Origin: Alistipes sp.
GTDB lineage: Bacteria; Bacteroidota; Bacteroidia; Bacteroidales; Rikenellaceae
Assembly (NCBI GenBank): GCA_021201825.1
Contig: JAJQED010000004.1
Location: 1 to 64,000 of the forward strand
Reading direction: 5' to 3'
Length of the DNA stretch: 64,000 bases
Below are positions 43,966-51,777 of this stretch, one piece after another; the stretch's first letter is position 1, and every line of letters starts with the position of its first letter. Under the pieces are notes generated by a model, which was not told where the DNA came from, ran no database searches, and saw nothing but the letters and a program-made list of their open reading frames with translations. The translations under genes and the position numbers were made by a program.

Positions 43966-44640
43966 ATGAAAAAAATTGTGTTGTTAATTTTGATATCTGT
44001 GCTTATATCTTGCACTTCTAATCAGACAAAGGAACCTGTTTCAATTATATTGAAAACTATAATAATTGAATGTAATGCACATGAAACCGAAGAAGGTGTT
44101 TTCTTTCAAGCTGGAGAAATGTATTTAGATTTTCTCGTAGAGAATACCGGAGATGAAGCCATTAACTTTAGTACATATAACAGTAAGTACAGCGATTCTG
44201 GGCCTAAATACGGTATATTTTCGGTACACCTAAATGATACTATATTTAACTTAAACTCAAATTATCCTAATAGCCAAAAGTTTCTTCCAAATGAATCCAT
44301 GAAATATATATGTGATTACGAGGGAGACTTCGTTAGTAATTTTGGAATTTCGACTTGTGAAGTTAAAAATAATGAGAGATTATTAGATATTTTGAACAAC
44401 TGGGAAATTCTCTTCACTTCTTTATATGAAGGTTTTGAGGAAAGTTCATATCCCCAACATGAAATCAAAGTTAATGTAGATTCTTTCGTTTTAGGCTACG
44501 GTTCTTGGGATGAAAAATATAGTCTTTTGATATTATATGATAAGAACGGTATAAATGGCACAAATGATTACCTCATTGATATTGATAGCTTAGACGAGGA
44601 AGAGAAACTAAAACTTATCGAAAATGGATATGAGATATAA
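43966..44640 (+). CDS. Lipoprotein, probable immunity protein of the RHS toxin
   Basis: A 224-residue protein whose start MKKIVLLILISVLISCTSNQ is a lipoprotein signal with lipobox LISC, so it is probably membrane-anchored. It follows the toxin stop by 5 nt and shares the low GC of the toxin tip. Small exported proteins directly behind polymorphic toxins are usually immunity proteins; this is inferred from position. No domain is recognised. Confidence 0.7.
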   Translation: MKKIVLLILISVLISCTSNQTKEPVSIILKTIIIECNAHETEEGVFFQAGEMYLDFLVENTGDEAINFSTYNSKYSDSGPKYGIFSVHLNDTIFNLNSNYPNSQKFLPNESMKYICDYEGDFVSNFGISTCEVKNNERLLDILNNWEILFTSLYEGFEESSYPQHEIKVNVDSFVLGYGSWDEKYSLLILYDKNGINGTNDYLIDIDSLDEEEKLKLIENGYEI

Positions 44641-44799
44641 GTCTCTACTTATTCTTTTATTACCGTCATGGAACAGAATCATATAAAGTCCAAAAGGAAA
44701 ACCGAATGATAATCCCACTGTTAAACGTTTTGTTGCGACAACCCCGACAGGTATTCTATTTGCTACGAAAAACATTAGTAAATCAATTCCGATTTAATT

Positions 44800-45069
44800 A
44801 TGGAAGCTAAAAAAGAAGTATCTTTGGAATATAAACATTTAGATATGAAAGCAGTTGAAATAGAAGCAAGAAAAGCAAATCTGATAACGCGAATACTTAC
44901 TGGGGTTTACTCCGAGCAAGCTTTAGACGAATTGGATAAACTCGTAAATAACCTTGCTTCTTTCCCGTGTACGGCAACAGAAGAGCAGATCCACGAAAGG
45001 TTCGAAAATGGAGTTAAAGACTACGAAGCAGGTAAAACCATTCCGTTATCATCCATAAGTCGAAAATGA
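44800..45069 (+). CDS. Antitoxin of a ParE-type pair
   Basis: An 89-residue helical protein (MEAKKEVSLEYKHLDMKAVE, LITRILTGVYSEQALDELDK) whose stop overlaps the toxin start by 4 nt (ATGA). Size, order and overlap fit an antitoxin that binds and neutralises the toxin and represses the operon. The sequence does not match a DNA-binding class that I can name. Confidence 0.8.
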   Translation: MEAKKEVSLEYKHLDMKAVEIEARKANLITRILTGVYSEQALDELDKLVNNLASFPCTATEEQIHERFENGVKDYEAGKTIPLSSISRK

Positions 45070-45374
45070 TGGAGCTTCTTTTAACCGAGGATGCCCGGCA
45101 AGACCTGGAGGATATATTTGCATACTACAATGATAAAAGCCCAAAGGTTGCTGTTAGCATATTTAACTCCATCATTGACGAAATAAATCTTCTTGCTAAA
45201 TACCCGCATGCAGCTCCGGTAGAATTCCTGTCAAAGAGCAGGAAATATGAGGCGCGTTCGCTAACCGTAATATCGGGCCTTTTTAAAGCAATCTACTTTA
45301 TTGATGAACCCAAAAATATGGTTATTATTACCCAGATATTCCCATGCCGCCAATCACCGGATAAAATGAAGTAA
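45066..45374 (+). CDS. ParE/RelE-superfamily toxin
   Basis: A 102-residue protein of the RelE/ParE fold: LLLTEDARQDLEDIFAYYND, then SPKVAVSIFNSIIDEINLLA, YPHAAPVEFLSKSRKYEARS and the closing strand FKAIYFIDEPKNMVIITQIF with CRQSPDKM. ParE members poison gyrase and RelE members cut mRNA on the ribosome; the lack of clear RelE catalytic residues slightly favours ParE. Its position between the RHS locus and the AraC gene suggests ICE stabilisation. Confidence 0.87.
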   Translation: MMELLLTEDARQDLEDIFAYYNDKSPKVAVSIFNSIIDEINLLAKYPHAAPVEFLSKSRKYEARSLTVISGLFKAIYFIDEPKNMVIITQIFPCRQSPDKMK

Positions 45375-45565
45375 ATCATCACCCATGTTTCTGTCTTCAT
45401 GTCGATGGGCAACGACTAACTGGCCTACGATCTCTTCCGTTACGGGTACTTATTGGACGACCGTATCAGAGGCGAGCAATTATTTCTTTTATAAAACATA
45501 TACAAAATAAGGAAAGAGAGCCCGAATGTCTTTCTCTCGCGTGGTTTCATATCGGTAAGCTTTTT

Positions 45566-45631
45566 AAAAAGGCCCGGCCACCCCAAATTCCTGTCCACCT
45601 TAACAGGTTACCCCTATTTGAAACCGGGCCT
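45566..45631 (-). terminator. Intrinsic terminator of the AraC operon
   Basis: On the minus strand AGGCCCGG (45631-45624) pairs with CCGGGCCT (45577-45570), followed by TTTTT. The 46-nt loop holds a smaller CCTGT/ACAGG stem. It begins 5 nt after the stop at 45636. Confidence 0.75.
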
Positions 45632-45635
45632 CCGA

Positions 45636-46478
45636 TCAGTTTTCAGCTATACAATTATGTCTTAATCGTGCTGGTGAAACTCCAAAAGCTTTCTTGATAA
45701 CAAATCCGAAGTGCTGGACAGAGTGGAATCCATACCTTTGAGATAAATCTTTTAGAGGAATCCTTGTAGTAGTGATGTCATAATAAACAGTGTCATTTCT
45801 CCTGTCCATAAGATATTTATAGGGAGATTTCCCGAGATATTTCATAAAGAACTTTGACATACCGCTAACCGTGAGACCGATTACTTTAGAGATTTGATCC
45901 AACTTATTCATCTGTATGAATGAATGCTCAAAAACTTTCATGATATATAGAGGTTTAACCAACAACGGCCGTAAGAGGTTTTCTATCTGCTCGGATGTGT
46001 AATTTAGTTTCAGGAAATAATACAACTCTTCCATCCTTGTATTGAGATTTAGCCTGCAACCATTCATCCGAACGGATGATCGGTCGAATTCACTGACGAA
46101 TTCTTTGAGAGCCGGGCTATCCGGACATTTCACAAAAGATGTCTTATGCTTGTATTTGAATGATTCCTCTCTGTAATTCAAGCGGTTTAAAAGCACCAAA
46201 AGCACCTGCCATCCAATCAAGTACATTGTAATCTTTTTCTCTGTCTTTATAGTGACGGCAGAGCTGCTAAAAACAAAAAATATATTTTTACCGCTTACCA
46301 ATTTTGTACTATTATTAACCTCTATTTCCCCTTTCCCACTAACAATTATAAGGCAGAAAGGAAGCCGCTCTGCAAATGAATTACTTTCTTTCGCAGGTAT
46401 CTCGATCCGTTTGCAACCCTGGATGCAATGCAAGGAGTATCGGCACGCCGGTTCGTTAATGGGACAAGGGGGTAACAT
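45636..46478 (-). CDS. AraC-family transcriptional regulator
   Basis: A 280-residue protein with an N-terminal sensing domain of unknown ligand and a C-terminal AraC double HTH (about 180-275): LDQISKVIGLTVSGMSKFFM, YLGKSPYKYLMDRRN, IPLKDLSQRYGFHSVQHFGF and KAFGVSPARLRH. The N-terminus has a Cys-rich stretch (CPINEPACRYSLHCIQGCKR). It follows the 46484 gene by 5 nt and both are likely one transcript. AraC regulators on Bacteroidota ICEs often control cargo or transfer. Confidence 0.85.
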   Translation of the reverse strand: MLPPCPINEPACRYSLHCIQGCKRIEIPAKESNSFAERLPFCLIIVSGKGEIEVNNSTKLVSGKNIFFVFSSSAVTIKTEKKITMYLIGWQVLLVLLNRLNYREESFKYKHKTSFVKCPDSPALKEFVSEFDRSSVRMNGCRLNLNTRMEELYYFLKLNYTSEQIENLLRPLLVKPLYIMKVFEHSFIQMNKLDQISKVIGLTVSGMSKFFMKYLGKSPYKYLMDRRNDTVYYDITTTRIPLKDLSQRYGFHSVQHFGFVIKKAFGVSPARLRHNCIAEN

Positions 46479-46483
46479 CCGAG

Positions 46484-46981
46484 TTAATTTGTTGTTGCGA
46501 TTTGATAGGTCGAACGGTAAAATCCAACAAGAGCGGGTACAATAGTGTCAGTATAGCGGTTCAAATCGAATAACCGCATTGGAGGAAGCGTTCGCATTTG
46601 ATTTGACCGTTCCGCTCTATCGATTATAAACAGGATTTTTTGGAATTCAAGGAACTTTGCCTGAAACGTTTCAGTTCTTCTAAAATCTCCGCCAGTGTAG
46701 TACCTGCTATAAATATGAGTGAAAATGCAAATTTTATCTTGATCCCCGGAAAGGTCGTAGAAATTCTCATACGAACAATCGAGGCCCTGATGTAAAAAGC
46801 CAAAGTGAATTGCTGGAACTACAAATCCTCTCCTTTGGTCTGCGGGAAAATAGTTGATCCTTAAATCAGGATTTGTTTCTATTAATCGAAGTGAATCCTG
46901 AAAAGTCTTCAAGAACCGCCGGATTGAATCATTATCCTCCGTACCAGTCGGTTTGATGATCGTATCGGTTAGGGTTTTCAT
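46484..46981 (-). CDS. Hypothetical protein upstream of the AraC regulator
   Basis: A 165-residue soluble protein, not recognised. Motifs such as FVVPAIHFGFLHQGLDCSYE and DFRRTETFQAKFLEFQKILF suggest an alpha/beta fold. With the AraC gene 5 nt behind, it may act with that regulator, for example as a ligand-processing partner. Support is the clean frame and the operon spacing. Confidence 0.65.
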   Translation of the reverse strand: MKTLTDTIIKPTGTEDNDSIRRFLKTFQDSLRLIETNPDLRINYFPADQRRGFVVPAIHFGFLHQGLDCSYENFYDLSGDQDKICIFTHIYSRYYTGGDFRRTETFQAKFLEFQKILFIIDRAERSNQMRTLPPMRLFDLNRYTDTIVPALVGFYRSTYQIATTN

Positions 46982-47008
46982 TTAATTAGGGGTATGAATT
47001 AAATAAAG

Positions 47009-47073
47009 GGCACCCGCGTTCCGGATCACTAACCCTGCTTCTCCCTCCTGTGATGCATAGGTTCGCGGATGCC
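47009..47073 (-). ncRNA. Hairpin element in the RNA-rich island
   Basis: On the minus strand GGCAUCCGCG (47073-47064) pairs with CGCGGGUGCC (47018-47009) over 10 bp, with one U-G wobble that exists only if the minus strand is transcribed. A U-rich tract (CUUUAUUUAAUU) follows, so it could end a transcript from the repeats to its right. Confidence 0.5.
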
Positions 47074-47202
47074 TGAAAAGAGAACGGTAGATGCGGGACT
47101 TACCGAACTCCGAAAATGAGAGATGATGTCACCCATCCTGGTATAAAGTAGTTGTGCTTACAAAATTTTTTGGGATTGGCATCGGGATATATGCAGATGT
47201 CC

Positions 47203-47345
47203 AAAAAAAACAGCATGGACGCAGTCTGCATACTACCGTCGATTAAGGCTTTGCAGGGCCCTGAAACCGATAGATGCACTTACGTCCATGCCTTATGCGC
47301 CCCATGCAGAAGCATAGGGCAAGACAAGAACTGCATCGTTTCGCG
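47203..47345 (-). ncRNA. Candidate small RNA, repeat copy A
   Basis: On the minus strand the element reads CTTGTCTTGCCC, then GCATGGACGTAAGTGCAT, ATCGGTTTCA and ends ACTGCGTCCATGC before TTTTTTTT. GCATGGACG/CGTCCATGC closes a stem around about 60 nt, directly before the T-run, as in an intrinsic terminator. A diverged second copy lies at 47500-47632 with the same blocks in the same order. Conservation of blocks and stem in non-coding DNA supports a structured small RNA. Confidence 0.55.
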
Positions 47346-47499
47346 TTTCGGAGAAAACTGCAAATTTTAATCGAGCGAAATCGAGCTAATCCTTACCGTA
47401 TTTTACTACGGCGAAATCTTCTCTGTTGAGAACAAAAATAGTAATTTAATCATAAACTATTTTGTTGCCCTATGCTAATGTTAGGGAAGGTGAATAATC

Positions 47500-47632
47500 A
47501 AAAAAGGACGCAGTTTACAATACCGACACCTTAGGGCCTTGCGAGCGCCTTTGAAACCGATAATGCACTTACGTCCCATCCTGGCCACCGTCCATAAAAG
47601 CACGGGGCAAGACAAGGAACAGGCACCTTTCG
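47500..47632 (-). ncRNA. Candidate small RNA, repeat copy B
   Basis: This shares GGACGTAAGTGCAT, ATCGGTTTCA, GCAAGGCC and ACTGCGTCC with copy A, and the 5' block TTCCTTGTCTTGCCCCG. The closing stem GGACG/CGTCC is kept and is followed by TTTTTT. A near-consensus -7 box (TTACTTTG, about 47637-47644 on the minus strand) lies just upstream. It is likely transcribed on its own from the minus strand. Confidence 0.55.
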
Positions 47633-47769
47633 TCATTTCAAAGTAATTATACTCCGAGAAGTATAAAGTTCGCAAGTTTTAAGGTATGACTACTTGTTGC
47701 TTTTCCTGCCGTAGATATACTACGATCTTATTTTCTGAATCTGCTAAACAAATATAGCATTAAATCCAT

Positions 47770-47803
47770 AAAAAAAAGTTTGCCCCGTGCTCGTAAGCCG
47801 GGA
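47770..47803 (-). terminator. Terminator of the giant RNA candidate
   Basis: On the minus strand CCCGGCTTACGAGCACGGGG forms a short GC stem (CCCG/CGGG), followed after a few nt by eight T's (47777-47770). It fits an intrinsic terminator at the end of the structured region. Confidence 0.55.
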
Positions 47804-48746
47804 GTTGAAATTAAATTATAGGTAAGATTAATTGTGTATGACATGCAAGCCAATTAAATCTTCCTGGGCAAACAATGTTTAAATTGCTTGCATAAGTATT
47901 GGTTGCATGAATATTCGCCAAAATAGGGCGCAACCAATACTCACATCGGCGATAGGCTTTTGGCTTGCCCAAGATTGAAATGAGCGTGAAGCTACGCCCA
48001 TAAAACAGGCGTAACTCCATTGTCCTTCAATCTTTGTTGTTGTTAATCGTAAAAATTCGCCAAAATTCATCGCCGATAACAACGGAGCATTTTGTATGTA
48101 ATACAAAACACTATCTAAATAAGAACTGATACAAAGATAGTGCATTAAAATTGATTTAGGCAATAGAGAAGATGCCGCCGGATTGAAATAAGTCTTTTCG
48201 GAATATAATAGGCAGCGTTTTGTTGCAGGTTTATTTGGCCAGTTATAAGGCATTTTTTATTAATCTTCAAAAAATGCACGGACCGCTCTTTTATACGCTA
48301 AGCCCACCACAGGCTGGAACACAATAAAAGAGCAGGTCCATGCAAATACATGAACTGCCCTGATACCTGTGTTCCTTGCGAATGTGGTGTATTAGCGTTG
48401 TAACAGGCCAATATTTAAAAAGGCACGGAAATCCCTTGCAATCCACCGGCTCTCGACAAGCCAAAACAGCACAAGGGGGAATCCGTGCCAATGCACGAAC
48501 CCTCCCTGTTCACTGTTTTTTCTTTCAACGGTCGAGATTGGTGGATAAAACAGGATGGCTTTCGCCTATATTTTAAAAAGCAAGGGGGCTTACAACTCCC
48601 TGGGAATTTTCCACAACACCCAACATAGTATAAGCCTTACCTTGCTGTAACTATACAACAAAATCAGGCCCATGACTACTATGTAATTGTTGTGGTTTTG
48701 GGGAGTAGGTCACGGTATTTCCGATCACAACCGTTTTAAGCGGTTT
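47770..48746 (-). ncRNA. Candidate giant structured noncoding RNA, about 975 nt
   Basis: On the minus strand at least eight successive stems follow one another: CACAAACCG/CGGTTGTG (48749-48726); CCACAACA plus ACATAGTA with their complements (48695-48611); GGCACGGA/TCCGTGCC (48489-48422); a 20-bp stem with one bulge (48344-48275); CACTATCT/AGATAGTG (48142-48109); TTTTGTAT/ATACAAAA (48108-48090); GTTGTTATCG with CGATTAACAAC (48083-48039); AAGATTGAA/TTCAATCTT with an inner TACGCC/GGCGTA stem (48034-47971); and a perfect 12-bp stem (47941-47895). The long stem has a wobble (U-G) only in the minus sense. A promoter precedes it and a terminator ends it. No protein family fits the frames within. Confidence 0.65.
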
Positions 48747-48750
48747 GTGC

Positions 48751-48781
48751 CAAAGGTATCAAAAAGTTCGTTAAACGTAAA
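48751..48781 (-). promoter_or_regulatory. Promoter of the giant RNA candidate
   Basis: On the minus strand TACCTTTG (48758-48751) matches TAnnTTTG exactly, and TTTA (48781-48778) lies at the standard 19-nt spacing. The start site would fall near 48746, directly at the first stem. Confidence 0.65.
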
Positions 48782-48898
48782 GTTTGCATAAAAGGGATAC
48801 GGGAGATTTTGTAGGTTTTATTAATTTACCTACCTTGAAATACATCCAGGAATTATCCGGTATTTTTTTACAACTCCACATTATTTTAAATCAAACAC

Positions 48899-49201
48899 AT
48901 GAAAAATATATCACCAAAAACTAAAACTTTCTGTGTAATCATTTCTATTGGTTCAGATATTCATGAAATTATTCGTACAACAAACTACCAACTTGCTAAG
49001 GCAAAATATAATGAAGAGTTAGTCAGTATTAAAAAAACCTATACAGCTTTATCCGAATTAGGCTACGAACCCAGCGACGATGAGTTTAATAAAAAATCCG
49101 TCTATTGCGAAATCGTGGAAGCCCAATTTGACGATGATGATGAGTTCGTTGGTTATCAGTCAATCGATGATGGACAAAGTGAATATTACTGGACAGAATG
49201 A
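48899..49201 (+). CDS. Small acidic ICE hypothetical protein
   Basis: A 100-residue soluble protein with an acidic C-terminus (AQFDDDDEFVGYQSIDDGQS). No family is recognised. It lies alone between the RNA-rich island and the ligase gene, with its start about 150 nt from the divergent RNA promoter. Support is a clean ATG frame and ICE-like composition. Confidence 0.55.
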   Translation: MKNISPKTKTFCVIISIGSDIHEIIRTTNYQLAKAKYNEELVSIKKTYTALSELGYEPSDDEFNKKSVYCEIVEAQFDDDDEFVGYQSIDDGQSEYYWTE

Positions 49202-49272
49202 AATATAGCAGGATTGTAGGTATCGTACTATGGTAGGTTATTTCGGAACCGAATAAAATTTAACCGCATTAC

Positions 49273-50742
49273 TTAATTATTACTATAATTTTCAGCGTAT
49301 TCTTCTGGATATTCTTCCTGCATTATCTCTATGCATGTATGGGTTGTTATAGTTTTATCCGTATCTCGGTCGTAACCCTTCCTTAATAATTGCGAAACTT
49401 CTTTTTGGTACCGGTTGAAAAGTGAATAAAATTGCGTGGATTTTTCCAATTCCCGGCGAATAGTTTTACCGCTGGTGGATGATATGTAAAGAGCGTATTC
49501 TTTTCCGGTCCGCCAAATGATAAATACGTTACACGAAGTCTTGCGCCCCGGTTTGGTAAGAACATCCCGGAACAGCACCTCGTTTTTCGGCGGTTTGGGA
49601 GGTTCTCCCCGTTGGGCGGTTAGATATTGCTCGACCTGCCCGGTTCCAGCATCGTGCTCATCGGCGTTCTTATCTTCGCGCAGCCGTATGAACACAGGAG
49701 TATAGGTACGGTAGCCGGGCACTATTCCTTCCATACGGTAGCTATCTCCGTCGAAGGAAAGCACGTAATTTGTCTTTTCACCCGAAGCAAGTTCCGTTAC
49801 CACCTCCTCGACGGCCACCTCGATAACGAGTTCGGGGTGTACAAACACCAAGTCATTCCATTTTGGATTTACCCCCATTACTGGGTTCGGGACTTCTTTG
49901 CCCCGAAAGAACTGGAAAAGCTCTTTGCGTAGTTTCTCGTTCAATCCCGAACCCACACGAGACATGATCAGATATTGGTGCGGTCCCGGCATAAACGAAA
50001 AGAGCAGGCGGCGCACCTGTCCGACCTCGACTCCTGAACCCTCACCGTAAGCGATTACTACGGCATCGAAATAATGACGCGGTTTAATTTTGTAAGACAT
50101 CAGGGTGCGGGTATGGACTATCAACCCTTCGGAGTTTTCCCGGTCAACCCAGTTACGCCAGATGTCGAGTATATCCCCGCCATTTCGTGCCTGACGGAAA
50201 TCCACCTCCCGGCAGAGCTTTCCACCCCCAAAAATATCGTGAAGTCGGTTCCACGTTTGGGCGTAATCTCCCTGCCGGTAAGGTTGGTTGTCGATCTCCA
50301 GTATATCGAATACAGCAAGACGGAGAGTATTTATCTTTTCCTCATGGGCCAGTGCACTAATAAGGTCGTTGACACGGGTTTTATATTCGGCCTCAACCCA
50401 GATTTCCGCAGGGAAGATTCCCTGCCGTATTCCTGTCGCGGCGATAAGCCGCCCGGCTTCTTCGATGCAGGGAATACCGCGCCGGGTACGCCCGGAACGA
50501 TTGACTGTAACGGTTTGCCCGTCCTGGTAGAAAATGATAGCGTATTCGCCATCGTATTTGCGGGTGACGAAATACTCACCGTCCCGGAACCGGTCGGTGA
50601 TCTGCGTCTGGTCGATGGCCGTAAAATTCTTTAAGACATTCTTTTTGTAATCGGCCGCCACTCCCAGCGATGCCGCGTCGAGAACGTCCCGCCCCTCCTC
50701 GTAACCGTGTATCTTTTTAAATTTACTGTTATCGAACTGCAT
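49273..50742 (-). CDS. ATP-dependent DNA ligase-type protein
   Basis: A 489-residue protein with the covalent nucleotidyltransferase motifs: motif I RKYDGEYA (K62 is the predicted adenylated Lys of KxDG), motif III around FPAEIWVEAEYK, IIIa LAVFDILE, motif IV SEGLIVHT and motif V SYKIKPRHYFDAVV. An OB-fold-like region (VRRLLFSFMPGPHQYLI) and an additional C-terminal domain of about 110 residues follow. It would seal nicks using ATP, unlike the NAD-dependent LigA expected as the host's housekeeping ligase. It lies in the DNA-damage cassette but is separated from SRAP by two other genes. Confidence 0.85.
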   Translation of the reverse strand: MQFDNSKFKKIHGYEEGRDVLDAASLGVAADYKKNVLKNFTAIDQTQITDRFRDGEYFVTRKYDGEYAIIFYQDGQTVTVNRSGRTRRGIPCIEEAGRLIAATGIRQGIFPAEIWVEAEYKTRVNDLISALAHEEKINTLRLAVFDILEIDNQPYRQGDYAQTWNRLHDIFGGGKLCREVDFRQARNGGDILDIWRNWVDRENSEGLIVHTRTLMSYKIKPRHYFDAVVIAYGEGSGVEVGQVRRLLFSFMPGPHQYLIMSRVGSGLNEKLRKELFQFFRGKEVPNPVMGVNPKWNDLVFVHPELVIEVAVEEVVTELASGEKTNYVLSFDGDSYRMEGIVPGYRTYTPVFIRLREDKNADEHDAGTGQVEQYLTAQRGEPPKPPKNEVLFRDVLTKPGRKTSCNVFIIWRTGKEYALYISSTSGKTIRRELEKSTQFYSLFNRYQKEVSQLLRKGYDRDTDKTITTHTCIEIMQEEYPEEYAENYSNN

Positions 50743-50799
50743 AAACCGCTAAGAGCAATATCAATGCCCGTTCGATGAATAACGATACCGTTTTCTTTG

Positions 50800-50807
50800 T
50801 ATATTTG
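50800..50807 (+). promoter_or_regulatory. Promoter -7 element of the EamA transporter gene
   Basis: TATATTTG matches TAnnTTTG exactly. It lies 61 nt before the ATG at 50869 in the divergent region shared with the ligase gene. No TTTG is seen at the expected upstream spacing. Confidence 0.4.
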
Positions 50808-50868
50808 TGGCCTGTTAATCTGCAAGACGGCCGTATTTATATCTCCCGCCTGACGCAATTTCCTTGCA

Positions 50869-51768
50869 ATGTCGAAATTATCTAACTACAAAGGCCACAT
50901 AGCAATATTGGCTGCAAACCTGTTTTTGGGTATCCATATACCCGTCAGCAAAGCCCTGCTTGCCGACTGGATGACACCAACCGGATATATGCTGGTAAGG
51001 ATTCTGTTTGCAACGGTTATCTTCTGGGGTGTCGGCCTGTTCATGCCAAAAGAAAAAGTTACTGCAAAAGACCTTATGCTTATTGCCCTGGGCGGGTTGT
51101 TCGGCTTTACTCTCGGACAATACTCCTTCGCGCTGGCTCTGAAATATACCTCGCCGGTGAACGTATCGCTCATGGTAGCACTGTCTCCTGTTGTGGTAAT
51201 GCTGCTGGCGGCTCTCTTCCTGAAAGAAAAGATAACCAGGAATAAAGTTGTGGGGGTGACTCTTGCCATCGCAGGCGCGGCGTTGCTTATACTTCGCGCA
51301 GGCCAAGCCGGTTCGGGAAGTAACGATATGTTGGGCATACTCATCATGGCATTCAACATAACAAGTTATTCCCTATATATCATTATTACCGGTATGGTGT
51401 CCGGCAGATATTCGGGTGTTACGCTGATGAAATGGATGTATCTGACCAACCTCGTTTTTGTTGTTCCGATGGGACTGGGAGGATTATCGTCTCAACCCGT
51501 TTTTACAACCGGTGGATTTACAACCGGATGGTGGCTGCTAATCTATGTCCTGATATTCTCTACCACGCTTGCCTATTTCCTTATGCCGGTAGGCTTGAAA
51601 ACGGTTAAGGCTACTACCGTCAGCGTTTATATGAATCTCCAGCCGATAGTCGCTTCCGTCGTAGCTATCATTGCCAAACAGGACACTTTCACATGGGATA
51701 AACCTGTCGCTTTGGCGCTTGTTATAGCAGGCGCCTATATAGTATCAAAACACGGATCGGGAAAATAA
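50869..51768 (+). CDS. EamA/DMT-family membrane transporter
   Basis: A 299-residue protein with ten predicted membrane helices in two EamA halves. The first half contains GHIAILAANLFLGIHIPVSK and ends LAIAGAALLILRAGQA; the second ends LALVIAGAYIVSKHGS. EamA members export metabolites such as amino acids; the substrate is unknown. It converges closely on a nitroreductase gene. It looks like ordinary chromosomal cargo carried by the ICE. Confidence 0.9.
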   Translation: MSKLSNYKGHIAILAANLFLGIHIPVSKALLADWMTPTGYMLVRILFATVIFWGVGLFMPKEKVTAKDLMLIALGGLFGFTLGQYSFALALKYTSPVNVSLMVALSPVVVMLLAALFLKEKITRNKVVGVTLAIAGAALLILRAGQAGSGSNDMLGILIMAFNITSYSLYIIITGMVSGRYSGVTLMKWMYLTNLVFVVPMGLGGLSSQPVFTTGGFTTGWWLLIYVLIFSTTLAYFLMPVGLKTVKATTVSVYMNLQPIVASVVAIIAKQDTFTWDKPVALALVIAGAYIVSKHGSGK

Positions 51769-51777
51769 TGATGCCGA

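Noticed and set aside
45375-45500. Short remnant reading LAYDLFRYGYLLDDRIRG after a stop
   Set aside because: It looks protein-like but is too short and unmatched to assign; it may be a gene fragment, not a feature that I can name.
47811-48253. Two overlapping minus-strand open frames (124 and 69 codons) inside the giant RNA candidate
   Set aside because: Their sequences match no family I know, are rich in Cys, Trp and Ile in odd order, and run straight through perfect inverted repeats, which is better explained by RNA structure.
47203-48700. Integron attC sites or a CRISPR array
   Set aside because: The repeats are not regularly spaced, have no conserved GTTRRRY core, and no integrase of the integron type or cas gene is near.
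46982-48898. Retron, diversity-generating retroelement or group II intron
   Set aside because: No reverse transcriptase gene exists anywhere in the window, and the typical intron end motifs were not found.
50074-50634. 186-codon plus-strand open frame within the ligase gene
   Set aside because: It is an antisense shadow of the ligase, whose motifs are unambiguous.
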